From positions 1-64,000 of the forward strand of contig NZ_BQXM01000006.1 of assembly GCF_022836495.1 (NCBI RefSeq): a stretch of 64,000 nt of DNA. The letters run 5' to 3'. Position 1 is the stretch's first letter; each line of letters begins with the position of its first letter. The notes below the pieces were generated by a model that saw only the letters and a list, made by a program, of their open reading frames with translations, did no database searches and had not been told where the DNA came from. Shown one piece after another: positions 15,407-23,316 of this stretch. The stretch is from Desulforhabdus sp. TSK. Lineage in GTDB: Bacteria; Desulfobacterota; Syntrophobacteria; Syntrophobacterales; Syntrophobacteraceae. The position numbers were made by a program, and so were the translations under genes.

Positions 15407-16570
15407 TCAGGGAAGGGCCGCTGCCAGAAGCTCGGAAAGCTCCGTAATCTCCAAATCATCTTGCTTGTCCAGGCTCTTGCATGCGTCTGTTAACATATTG
15501 ACACAGTATGGGCAAGCGGTCGTAAGAACTTCCGCACCCTGAGCCAGGGCGTCGTGGATGCGCAACTCCCCAAAGCGCTCGCCCATTGCGGCTTCAGCCC
15601 AGATGCGCCCGCCGCCACCCGCACAGCACAGGCTCATTTCCGCGCGGCGTTGCATCTCACGCGGCTCCACTCCCGGAAGACTGCTCAGAAGATTCCGGGG
15701 GAGATCGTAGATGCCGCTGTGGCGTCCCAGGTAGCAGGGATCGTGGTAGGCGACCTTTTTCTCGAGGCCTTTGGGGAAGGAGAGCTTCCCTACAGCCACC
15801 AGCCCTGCCAGCAGCTCCGTGTAATGGATCACTTCCCACTCACCACCCAGCTCGGGGTATTCGTTCTTGAAGGTCCACAAGCAGTGGGGGGAAGTCGTGA
15901 TGATTTTTTTCACGCCTTTGCTGTTGAAAAGCTCGATGTTGGACTGAGCCAGCTTGGTGAAGAGCTCTTCGTCACCGACTTTACGCATGCTTTCACCGCA
16001 GCAGCTTTCCTCGGCGCCGATCACACCAAAGCTCACCCCCGCATGCTTCAAGAGCTGCGTGATGCTTTTGGCGATCTTGGTGCTTCGAGGATCGTAACAG
16101 GAATGGCAGCAAACGAACAGGAAGTACTCCGTATCCGGGCCGAACTGCGGTACGTCGAGGCCTTTCTGCCAGTCCGTGCGCTTTTCTCTGGGGCCCGCCC
16201 ATGGATTTCCGTTGGCATGAGCACTCCCCAGGATGGGCCGCAGGCCGGCCGGTGCCATGCCTGCACCGACGAGACTTGCCCGCATGGCGCGCACATTGTC
16301 GACAATCTTTACGCCGCGGGGGCAGTTGGTCTGGCACATGCTGCAAGTGGAGCAGGCGAAGAGCACTTCTTCATCTTCAAAGCCTTCCATGCCCATCTGA
16401 CCCAGGCGCTGCATGTACCGGATATTGAAGTTCTCACTGGTCGATCCCGGGACGAGGCGCCATGGACAGAGATTGGTACAAAGCCCGCACTGCATGCACC
16501 ACGAGAGGGATTCACCCCCCATCGAGGCGATATAGTCCCTCATTTCCATTGAAACAGCTTTTGGTTCCAT
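15407..16570 (-). CDS. HdrC-HdrB fusion (HdrD-like), soluble partner of QmoAB in place of QmoC
   Basis: This 387-residue iron-sulfur protein starts with an HdrC-like domain holding two [4Fe-4S] motifs, CMQCGLCTNLCPW and CSTCSMCQTNCPRG. It continues into an HdrB-like domain with two CCG-type modules: VCCHSCYDPRS, ESCCGESMRKVG, TTSPHC, then YHDPCYLGRHSGIYDLPR, LCCAGGGGRIW and TTACPYCVNML. Usual QmoC has the HdrC part plus a six-helix membrane haem domain. This protein has no hydrophobic span, so it is predicted soluble. It lies 78 bp after qmoB on the same strand. By family knowledge it should relay electrons between QmoAB and a quinol-linked or thiol/ferredoxin partner. Confidence 0.85.
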   Translation of the reverse strand: MEPKAVSMEMRDYIASMGGESLSWCMQCGLCTNLCPWRLVPGSTSENFNIRYMQRLGQMGMEGFEDEEVLFACSTCSMCQTNCPRGVKIVDNVRAMRASLVGAGMAPAGLRPILGSAHANGNPWAGPREKRTDWQKGLDVPQFGPDTEYFLFVCCHSCYDPRSTKIAKSITQLLKHAGVSFGVIGAEESCCGESMRKVGDEELFTKLAQSNIELFNSKGVKKIITTSPHCLWTFKNEYPELGGEWEVIHYTELLAGLVAVGKLSFPKGLEKKVAYHDPCYLGRHSGIYDLPRNLLSSLPGVEPREMQRRAEMSLCCAGGGGRIWAEAAMGERFGELRIHDALAQGAEVLTTACPYCVNMLTDACKSLDKQDDLEITELSELLAAALP

Positions 16571-16648
16571 ATGTCATCACTCCTTGAAATCTGTGGAGAG
16601 TCGGCAAATCTGAGCTGCCATCCTCTTCGGACCGGTTCAGCCGCTCGC

Positions 16649-18868
16649 CTAGTAGCCTTTGTACGGGTTGGGGCCAACCTCTTCCAGCCGGGCCGAAAAA
16701 TCATCCAGAATCTGGGGCAACCGATGGTAATCCGTGATGGAAATCTGCTGCAACTGCACCCGGTCGCTTTCCAGAACGAGGCGATTCAATGTCTCCTGGA
16801 TCTTGCTCATGCGGATGTTGGCCAGTTCGCTGCCCTTGACAAAATGGCATTGATAGTCGTCCCCATGCTTGCAACCCAGCAGCAGGATGCCGTCAATCCC
16901 TTTGGAAAGTGCATCGGCGATCCAGACAAGGTTCATGGAGCCCAGGCAGCGGACGGGGAGAATGCGAACCCAGGGATTATAACCCATGCGGCGAATGCCT
17001 GCCATGTCGAGAGCGGGATAAGCGTCGTTTTCGCAGGCCAGAATGAGAATCCGGGGCTTTTCATCATATTCGTCGGGGACCTGGATGCTCTTGATGATAT
17101 TGCCGATCATACCGACGGAGTAGTTCTTGAACGAAATGATGCGTTCGGGACATGCCCCCATGCAGACGCCACACCGGCGACAGCGGGTGGGATTGGGCAG
17201 AGGATTGCCCTTTTCGTCTTCGTTGATGGCGCCGAACGGGCATTCTTCCGTGCACCGCTTGCACTGAGTGCATCGCTGCATGAAGAATTCCGGGTAGCTG
17301 AGATCCCCCGCACGGGGGTGAACAGCCTTACCCTCGGATACCATTTCCACGCACTGGATGGCCTTGAGGGCCGCTCCCGTTGCGTCGTCCATGGCTCGTG
17401 CGTAGTCCATGGGAGCACGGACAGTCCCTGCGGGGTAAATGCCGGTTCGTCGCGACTCGTACGGGAAACAGACAAAATGCGAGTCGGGGAAGCCGTATTT
17501 CAGAGCGGGAAGCTCAGGACCCTGGCGGTATTGAAGGTTCAAAATGTTGGAAGCCAGGATGGTGTCGGCGGGGACTTCCGCTGCTTCTTCCCCTTCCTTG
17601 GGTGCCGTAGCTCGACTCGGTTCGCCTAAGGCGGTGGTGGGAACCATGCCGTTGGCGAGAACCACCAGCTCCAGGGATTCGGACATGATGGGAGAGCGCG
17701 TCAGGACGTCGTCGGCAAGGACCATGAGTCCGCCGGATCCATCATCCTCAATGCCCGTCACCGTTCCACGGACAAAGAAAGCTCCGTCTTTCTGAAGCTG
17801 CTTGTACAGGAGCTCGTAATTGCCGTTGGCGCGGATATCCTTATAAAACAGGTAGACCGCTGCTTCCGGATTGGCTTCTTTGAAATATTTGGCCTGCTTG
17901 AGGGATTCTACGCAGCATGCGGCTGAGCAGTAAGGCAGGTGCTCGGGATCCCGGGAGCCGGCGCAGAGAATGAAGCCGACGGAGTTGACCGGCTGGCCGT
18001 TGGAGGGGCGCTGTACGTTGCCGGATTTGAACATGGTTTCGAGGGCCCCGGCCGTGATGACATCGGGGAACTGCCCGTAACCGAGGTGTCCGAGCTTCTG
18101 GGGATCGTACTCGACGGATCCCGTGGCCAGGACGATGGAGCCCACACGTTCCTGTACCTGGCCGCCGTTCTGAGAGATCTGTACATCGAACATGCAGGGT
18201 GCCCCCGAAATCTGACTCACCTGGGCTCCCGTGTAGACCTTGACGCCCGGCTGGCTGGACAGTTCACCGACCAGTGCCTCGAGGTCGAAGCTCTGCAGCT
18301 CCTCATAAGGCGGTTGGGAGGGAGGCAGCTTGAAGACATTCTTCAAGTATCCACCGAGCTGGTCGCTCTTTTCCACCAGGACGGTTTCATATCCCGCCTT
18401 GGCTGCTTCTCTGGCAGCGGTGATCCCGGCCAGTCCTCCACCCACGACGAGTATGCGCTTGCTGAGGTTTTCAGCCTCAAAGGGCACGGGAGGCAACGTC
18501 TCCGTGGCCTTGACAATGCCCATGCGGAGAAAATCCTGGGCCATCATCTGGGTGTCTTCGTCGTTGGCGGGGTGAGACCAGATCACCTGCTCGCGAAGGT
18601 TGACCCGCTCCACGACCTTGTCGAGGGAAAAATTGAAGACATCCGTCATTACTCGGGGAGAACAGGCTGCTATGACGGCGGTGTCGATTTCGCCCTTATC
18701 AAAATCCGACTGGATGAGATCCCTGCCCTCGGGGCTGCATAGAAAGGAATGCTGTTTGCAGACCGGCACACTGTAATCGGATGAGGCCACCTCGGCCAGG
18801 GCTTCCATGTCGAGTGCATCACCCAGTCCGCAGCCTGAGCAAATATAGACCCCCATTTTCTTTTCCAT
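16649..18868 (-). CDS. qmoB: QmoB, quinone-interacting membrane-bound oxidoreductase subunit B
   Basis: This 739-residue HdrA-like flavoprotein begins VYICSGCGLGDALDMEAL. An FAD dinucleotide fold follows (RILVVGGGLAGITAAREAA, LVEKSDQLGGYLKNVF), then two ferredoxin motifs, CTQCKRCTEECPFGAI and CRRCGVCMGACPERII. The C-terminal MvhD-like domain has LACENDAYPALDMAG, PVRCLGSMNL and LLGCKHGDDYQC. QmoAB link the quinone pool to APS reductase in sulfate reducers. The start at 18868 has a GGAGG site. It begins 4 bp after the qmoA stop, so the two are translationally coupled. The longer upstream frame overlaps qmoA and was rejected. Confidence 0.95.
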   Translation of the reverse strand: MEKKMGVYICSGCGLGDALDMEALAEVASSDYSVPVCKQHSFLCSPEGRDLIQSDFDKGEIDTAVIAACSPRVMTDVFNFSLDKVVERVNLREQVIWSHPANDEDTQMMAQDFLRMGIVKATETLPPVPFEAENLSKRILVVGGGLAGITAAREAAKAGYETVLVEKSDQLGGYLKNVFKLPPSQPPYEELQSFDLEALVGELSSQPGVKVYTGAQVSQISGAPCMFDVQISQNGGQVQERVGSIVLATGSVEYDPQKLGHLGYGQFPDVITAGALETMFKSGNVQRPSNGQPVNSVGFILCAGSRDPEHLPYCSAACCVESLKQAKYFKEANPEAAVYLFYKDIRANGNYELLYKQLQKDGAFFVRGTVTGIEDDGSGGLMVLADDVLTRSPIMSESLELVVLANGMVPTTALGEPSRATAPKEGEEAAEVPADTILASNILNLQYRQGPELPALKYGFPDSHFVCFPYESRRTGIYPAGTVRAPMDYARAMDDATGAALKAIQCVEMVSEGKAVHPRAGDLSYPEFFMQRCTQCKRCTEECPFGAINEDEKGNPLPNPTRCRRCGVCMGACPERIISFKNYSVGMIGNIIKSIQVPDEYDEKPRILILACENDAYPALDMAGIRRMGYNPWVRILPVRCLGSMNLVWIADALSKGIDGILLLGCKHGDDYQCHFVKGSELANIRMSKIQETLNRLVLESDRVQLQQISITDYHRLPQILDDFSARLEEVGPNPYKGY

Positions 18869-18872
18869 TGAG

Positions 18873-20141
18873 CTACCTCCTGCATGTTGCCTGAATGGCC
18901 TTGAGAGCTGCCGCCGTTGCATCCTGGACACTGGACGATACATCCACAGGGCGTTTCACGCATCCTGCGCCGATGATCCCTGCCGTGGGTTGTGTCGAAA
19001 GGATGAATCCGTTGTCGTCATAAGAGACATCTGCAGGGACTTTCCCGGATGCAGAACTGGGGACCATACCCGTAGCCAATACGACGAGGTCATACTGTTC
19101 CTTGAGAATCTTGCCGGTGGCTTGATCTTCCACCTGTACCGTCACCATGCCTGTGGCAGGATCTTCGGTGATCTCACCGGCCTTGCCCTTGATGAGGGTG
19201 ACGCGCTCGTCGGCCTGAACTTTCATGTAAAAGTCTTCGTATTTGCCGAGAGCACGAATGTCGATGTAATAAATGGACACGCTCGCTTGGGGATTCTGTT
19301 CCAGAAGGTAAGTGGACTGCTTCAGAGAGGCGAGGCAGCAGATTCCCGAGCAATAGGGGAGATGGTTTTCATCCCGGGAGCCTGCACACTGGATGAAGGC
19401 GATCTTCTGGACTTCTCCGCCATCGGAAGGGCGGGTGATTTTGCCGCCGGTAGGGCCATTGAAGGCAGCCAGACGTTCCATCATGACATTGGAGATGACG
19501 TTCTTATGCTTGCCTCCGCCATAATAGATGATCTTCTCGGCGGCATACGGCTCCCAGCCCGTAGCCCAGATGATGGCGCCTACCTTGAGATCGAACTGTT
19601 CAGGCTGCATGGCGGTATCGATAGCGTCGTACGGGCAGGCCGCCTTGATCTTCTCGGCTTCGGGTGTCCCGATGACTTCAGGAGCCAAAACATAGCGCAT
19701 GGGAAACGCAAATTCATGGGGGAGATAGGCTGCCTTCACCTTATCGAGACCGTAGTTGAAGACATTGGAAATTTCTGTTTCAGCGGCCGATGCGCAGAGG
19801 CCGCAGCCGGTACATTTTTCATTGATGTAGCGAGGGCGAGTTTTAATGACTACATCGAAGTTGCCTGCCTGGCCCTCGATTTTTTCGACTTCCGCCATGG
19901 TGAAAAAACGGATGAGCGGATTGCCCTTGATGCGGCGGAAGTTGATCTCCAACCCGCAGTTGGGAGGGCAGAGCTTGGGAAAATACTGATTCATTCGAGC
20001 GACACGTCCGCCCAGGTAAGGCTCTTTTTCTACGAGGTAGACCTGGGACCCTGCTTCAGCGGCTTCGAGAGCGGCGCTCAAACCGCTCATGCCGCCTCCT
20101 ACCACCAGAATACTCCGGTTTCCGTTCAGCGAATCGGCCAT
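18873..20141 (-). CDS. qmoA: QmoA, quinone-interacting membrane-bound oxidoreductase subunit A
   Basis: This 422-residue HdrA-like flavoprotein has an N-terminal FAD site SILVVGGGMSGLSAALEAAE, LVEKEPYLGGRVARMNQYFP, the QmoA cysteine segment KLCPPNCGLEINFRRIKG, and a CTGCGLCASAAETEISN motif. The HdrA-type stretch FIQCAGSRDENHLPYCSG lies in the middle. It is the first gene of qmoA-qmoB-hdrCB, with ribosome-binding site GGAGGAAATTT. A sigma-70 promoter is visible at 20243-20272, downstream of the aprA terminator. It should work as the electron donor complex for AprBA. Confidence 0.95.
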   Translation of the reverse strand: MADSLNGNRSILVVGGGMSGLSAALEAAEAGSQVYLVEKEPYLGGRVARMNQYFPKLCPPNCGLEINFRRIKGNPLIRFFTMAEVEKIEGQAGNFDVVIKTRPRYINEKCTGCGLCASAAETEISNVFNYGLDKVKAAYLPHEFAFPMRYVLAPEVIGTPEAEKIKAACPYDAIDTAMQPEQFDLKVGAIIWATGWEPYAAEKIIYYGGGKHKNVISNVMMERLAAFNGPTGGKITRPSDGGEVQKIAFIQCAGSRDENHLPYCSGICCLASLKQSTYLLEQNPQASVSIYYIDIRALGKYEDFYMKVQADERVTLIKGKAGEITEDPATGMVTVQVEDQATGKILKEQYDLVVLATGMVPSSASGKVPADVSYDDNGFILSTQPTAGIIGAGCVKRPVDVSSSVQDATAAALKAIQATCRR

Positions 20142-20242
20142 AAATTTCCTCCATGGTCTGTTTTCATACTGGTTGTGTAAAATATATGGCAATGCATTGC
20201 GGTGTCTCTATCCTGCAGATTTGAGGAAATCAAAAACAAGAT

Positions 20243-20272
20243 ATGATAACTCAAGGGTGAGAAGATTTTCAA
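20243..20272 (-). promoter_or_regulatory. Sigma-70 promoter for qmoAB-hdrCB
   Basis: On the minus strand TTGAAA is followed after 18 bp by TATCAT, about 100 bp before qmoA and just downstream of the aprA terminator. The qmo genes can therefore be transcribed separately from aprBA. Confidence 0.6.
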
Positions 20273-20350
20273 TAAAAAAATCCAATGACTTGTGCGCAGG
20301 CGAGGCATCATGCGAGTCAAGACAAGGAGCACCGACGGGAATTGAAGAGC

Positions 20351-20387
20351 AAAAAAAAACCTCCGGGTGCGAGTGCACCCGGAGGTC
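20351..20387 (-). terminator. Rho-independent terminator after aprA
   Basis: CCTCCGGGTGC and GCACCCGGAGG form an 11-bp GC-rich stem with a four-base loop, followed on the minus strand by nine T. It begins 19 bp after the aprA stop and separates aprBA from qmoAB. Confidence 0.92.
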
Positions 20388-20406
20388 AATTACTTAGGGC
20401 TCGCGA

Positions 20407-22311
20407 TTACAGAATGTTGACAACCGGAACCTTCTTCATCGTCCACTCGCCAGTCTTGGGATTGTATACGGAGTTGACGAAGCACTTCCAGTTGGCTTCA
20501 TCCATATCGGGGAAGTCAGCGCGGAAGTAGTAGCCGGGCCAACGGCTTTCCTCGCGGAACATGACGTGGCGGAGATGGCTTTCGGCAATCCACATACGAT
20601 GCACATTTTCATGGCAGCGGAGCAGTTCGTGCAGATCCTGAGCAGCCAACTTCTCGGCATCTTCCTTCAGCATGCCCAGGAGCTCAAGGCCTTTTTCCAG
20701 GAGAGACTTGTTGGTGGTGAATTGTGCGCTAACGCCACCGACGTATTCATCCATGATCTTCTGGAGGCGGAACATGAACATCTTGGGTTTCATGAAGTTG
20801 GGGTTGATGTCGGGATCGCTGGAGAGCGCACCAAACTGCTCGAAGCGAGCCATAGGAGCAAGGATTTTTTCCTTCAGGGCAGCGATGGTTGCATCATCGA
20901 CTTTGGGAGCAACATTGTTGTCCAAGATGAACGCAATGGCGCTCTTGCCGGCGATACGGCCTTCTGCGTGCGACCCGGAAGAGAATTTGTGGCTGGATGC
21001 ACCGGAACCGTCACCTGCGGTGAAGAGACCTTTAACGGTGGTCATGTTGGTGTATTTACCGACCTTTTCCCAATCTTTCGCGTATTCGGCAGGCATCAGA
21101 TCGGGAGCACCGCATACCCAGGCGCCGGAAGCACCGGAGTGAGAACCGATGAAATAGGGTTCCGCCGGAGCGATTTCAGACGGCTTTTCCTCGGGCTGAA
21201 TGTTGCTGCCTGCCCAGAGGAGTGCCTGGCTGATGGTCATATCCAGGAAGTCTTCCCATGCTTCTGCTTCCAGTTCCTTCATCTTCTTCTTGAAGGCCTT
21301 GGGGTCGTCTTTGTACTTGGCTGCGATGTTGGCAATGGCTTCTTCCGTCTTCATATAGATGGGGCCCTTGCCGATGAAGAGGTCTTCCATGCCCAGCCAG
21401 TTACGCAGGTTGGCGGGGATGGGTTTGCCCAGACCGTAGGGAGCCCACTTGGGGAGCTCGCCGGCGCGGGTTACCATGTATTCTTCACCCATGGCGTTGA
21501 CTGCACGGGACTTGAACAGGAGGAACCAGGCGCCTACAGGGCCGTAACCATCTTTAAAGCGCACGGGGATGAAGCGCACTTCCTGGCAGGTCATTTCCGC
21601 GCCGGCCTTGATGGTGAAATAAGCGGTGGAGCCGGAGTTCCAGGGGGGATACCAGGCGCGACCCAAACCTTCACCGACGGAACGGGGACGGAATACGTGA
21701 ACGGCGCCGCCCATCATGGCGATGGTCGCTTTTGCCTTGAAAACATAAAACTTGTTTTCACGGACACTGAAGCCTGCACCACCGATGCACTTGTCGCCGT
21801 CCATCAGAGGCTCGGTAATAAAAACGCGTTCGTACAGCCAATCCTTGAAGCCGGCTTCGTTCATGGCGTTCTTGGCTGCTTCGGCAACGATGACCTTGTA
21901 GGATTCACCGTTGATCATGATCTGCCAGCGGCCTTCGTTCACATACTCGCCCTTTTCATCTTTCCAGATGGGGAGGCCCCATTTTTCAAAGAGATGCACG
22001 GAAGAGTCGACGTGACGCGCAATGTCGTATACCAGATCTTCACGGGAAATTCCCATGAGGTCCTGGCGAACGTACTTGACGTAATCTTCCAGGGTGTTTT
22101 TGCCCTTGGCATAGCCGATGTATTCGTTGATAGCGGAAAGACCCATGGCAACGGCGCCGGAACGATCCATGGCGGCCTTGTCAACCACGGTTACTTTCAA
22201 GCCATTCTTTTTGGCCCAGTAAGCGGCTTCAAATGTAGCACCACAAGCGGACATACCACCGCCAATAATCAGGAGATCGGTATCGACGACTACGGTTTCA
22301 AAATTAGGCAT
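20407..22311 (-). CDS. aprA: Adenylylsulfate (APS) reductase alpha subunit
   Basis: This 634-residue flavoprotein reduces APS to sulfite and AMP in the cytosol, the key step of dissimilatory sulfate respiration. The FAD-binding N-terminus reads LLIIGGGMSACGATFEAAYW. SGAVAMGLSAINEYIG, the long QEVRFIPVRFKDGYGPVGAW segment, and SGASSHKFSSGSHAEGRIAG are all AprA hallmarks. Full family length, no frameshift. It starts 23 bp after aprB with an AAGGAGGT site. A very strong promoter and a leader of about 280 nt precede aprB, and a strong terminator follows aprA, so aprBA forms its own high-level transcript. Confidence 0.98.
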   Translation of the reverse strand: MPNFETVVVDTDLLIIGGGMSACGATFEAAYWAKKNGLKVTVVDKAAMDRSGAVAMGLSAINEYIGYAKGKNTLEDYVKYVRQDLMGISREDLVYDIARHVDSSVHLFEKWGLPIWKDEKGEYVNEGRWQIMINGESYKVIVAEAAKNAMNEAGFKDWLYERVFITEPLMDGDKCIGGAGFSVRENKFYVFKAKATIAMMGGAVHVFRPRSVGEGLGRAWYPPWNSGSTAYFTIKAGAEMTCQEVRFIPVRFKDGYGPVGAWFLLFKSRAVNAMGEEYMVTRAGELPKWAPYGLGKPIPANLRNWLGMEDLFIGKGPIYMKTEEAIANIAAKYKDDPKAFKKKMKELEAEAWEDFLDMTISQALLWAGSNIQPEEKPSEIAPAEPYFIGSHSGASGAWVCGAPDLMPAEYAKDWEKVGKYTNMTTVKGLFTAGDGSGASSHKFSSGSHAEGRIAGKSAIAFILDNNVAPKVDDATIAALKEKILAPMARFEQFGALSSDPDINPNFMKPKMFMFRLQKIMDEYVGGVSAQFTTNKSLLEKGLELLGMLKEDAEKLAAQDLHELLRCHENVHRMWIAESHLRHVMFREESRWPGYYFRADFPDMDEANWKCFVNSVYNPKTGEWTMKKVPVVNIL

Positions 22312-22334
22312 ATCGTTACCTCCTTAAGGGTTTA

Positions 22335-22778
22335 TTACTTCTTCAGGGTGGGAAGCGTGTCTTGGCCGGTGGAAGCAGGCTCAGTACAGAGAACGGGGCT
22401 CTTGATGTCTTCCGTACCCGTTGCATACCCTGCCAAGGGATTTGCTTTACCTTCCGGTGTGGTCCGGATGGGGAACTTGAAGCGTTTTACCTGGCCGCTG
22501 CGGAACTTAACGGTCCACATAATGTCTTCGGAACCACGGAGGGGCACCACTGAAGCTCCCATAGGAACGAAGTCGGCATAAGCGCGTACGTCAATAGCCT
22601 GCTGGGGGCAGATCTTAACGCAGTTGTAGCATTCCCAGCACATTTCAGGTGCGCGGTTGTAACCTTTCATTTTCTCTTTATCGAGAACCATCAAATCCTG
22701 GGGACAAATGTACATGCACGCTGTCTTGTCTTGGCCTTTGCAGCCATCGCATTTTTCAAGGATTACATAACTTGGCAT
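22335..22778 (-). CDS. aprB: Adenylylsulfate (APS) reductase beta subunit
   Basis: This 147-residue ferredoxin-like subunit carries the two [4Fe-4S] clusters that pass electrons to AprA. The cysteine pattern is CDGCKGQDKTACMYICPQDL for cluster one and CWECYNCVKICPQQAIDVRA for cluster two. The C-terminal tail (VKRFKFPIRTTPEGKANP onward) wraps AprA in known structures. The start has AGGAGGATAGTT directly upstream. It is the first gene of the aprBA transcript, with a consensus promoter about 290 bp upstream. Confidence 0.98.
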   Translation of the reverse strand: MPSYVILEKCDGCKGQDKTACMYICPQDLMVLDKEKMKGYNRAPEMCWECYNCVKICPQQAIDVRAYADFVPMGASVVPLRGSEDIMWTVKFRSGQVKRFKFPIRTTPEGKANPLAGYATGTEDIKSPVLCTEPASTGQDTLPTLKK

Positions 22779-23059
22779 AACTATCCTCCTAGAGAGTTTA
22801 TATTTTATCCTTTAGCCTATCGTTCACACTTGTCTGGAAGCCTTGTTTGAGCCCTACACCTCCCTTCTTGCATCCGCACTTGTTCTACTCACTACGAACA
22901 AGCTGTTTGGTGAAAATGATCACTGCGTCTTTGTTATTTCTGCTTCACGCTTTCTAGTGGTCACGCCGTGAAGTTTCGTCGCTTGTTCCGCCGAAGCCTC
23001 CCTGGGCAGACTGCTGCAAGGAACTTTTTTCCGCGTTTCATGCTTGTGCATTATATTGC
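22779..23059 (-). other. Long 5' leader of aprBA mRNA
   Basis: Between the consensus promoter at 23066-23093 and the aprB start there are about 280 nt with no open frame of note. The transcribed strand contains complementary segments such as CTTCAC...GTGAAG and CTTGTTC...GAACAAG, so hairpins are likely. I matched it to no known riboswitch. The rest of the gap (23094-23316) holds the region upstream of that promoter and the downstream end of the regulator gene; I see no gene there. Confidence 0.45.
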
Positions 23060-23065
23060 AAAATC

Positions 23066-23093
23066 ATTATAGGGATGGTCTCAAAGTTGTCAA
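23066..23093 (-). promoter_or_regulatory. Consensus sigma-70 promoter of aprBA
   Basis: On the minus strand TTGACA is followed after 16 bp by TATAAT, a perfect match to both hexamers. It is the strongest promoter seen in the window, as expected for one of the most abundant enzymes of a sulfate reducer. Confidence 0.85.
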
Positions 23094-23316
23094 GGGAAAA
23101 ATATGCAATTTTTCACAAGTCGTTTGCGCTCATGATGTCATGGGGTGGAGACAAACGGGGAAGGAGGTATTCGAAGGCGATTTTCCATTGCTGAGTCCCA
23201 TGACATGATTGCCCAAGTGCATGAACCATTGTTTTTCAGAATATACAAAATGCGGGACGATCGCAAGGGGTGTGAGCAATTCAAGTCTAAGGTCCCAGAT
23301 TTATGGTAAAAGGCTT

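Noticed and set aside
15554-16552. 332-residue plus-strand frame opposite the HdrC-HdrB fusion gene
   Set aside because: The minus frame carries all ferredoxin and CCG motifs; the plus frame is a shadow.
20566-22581. 671-residue plus-strand frame opposite aprA/aprB
   Set aside because: Antisense shadow of AprA, which is certain; the translated product has no family features.
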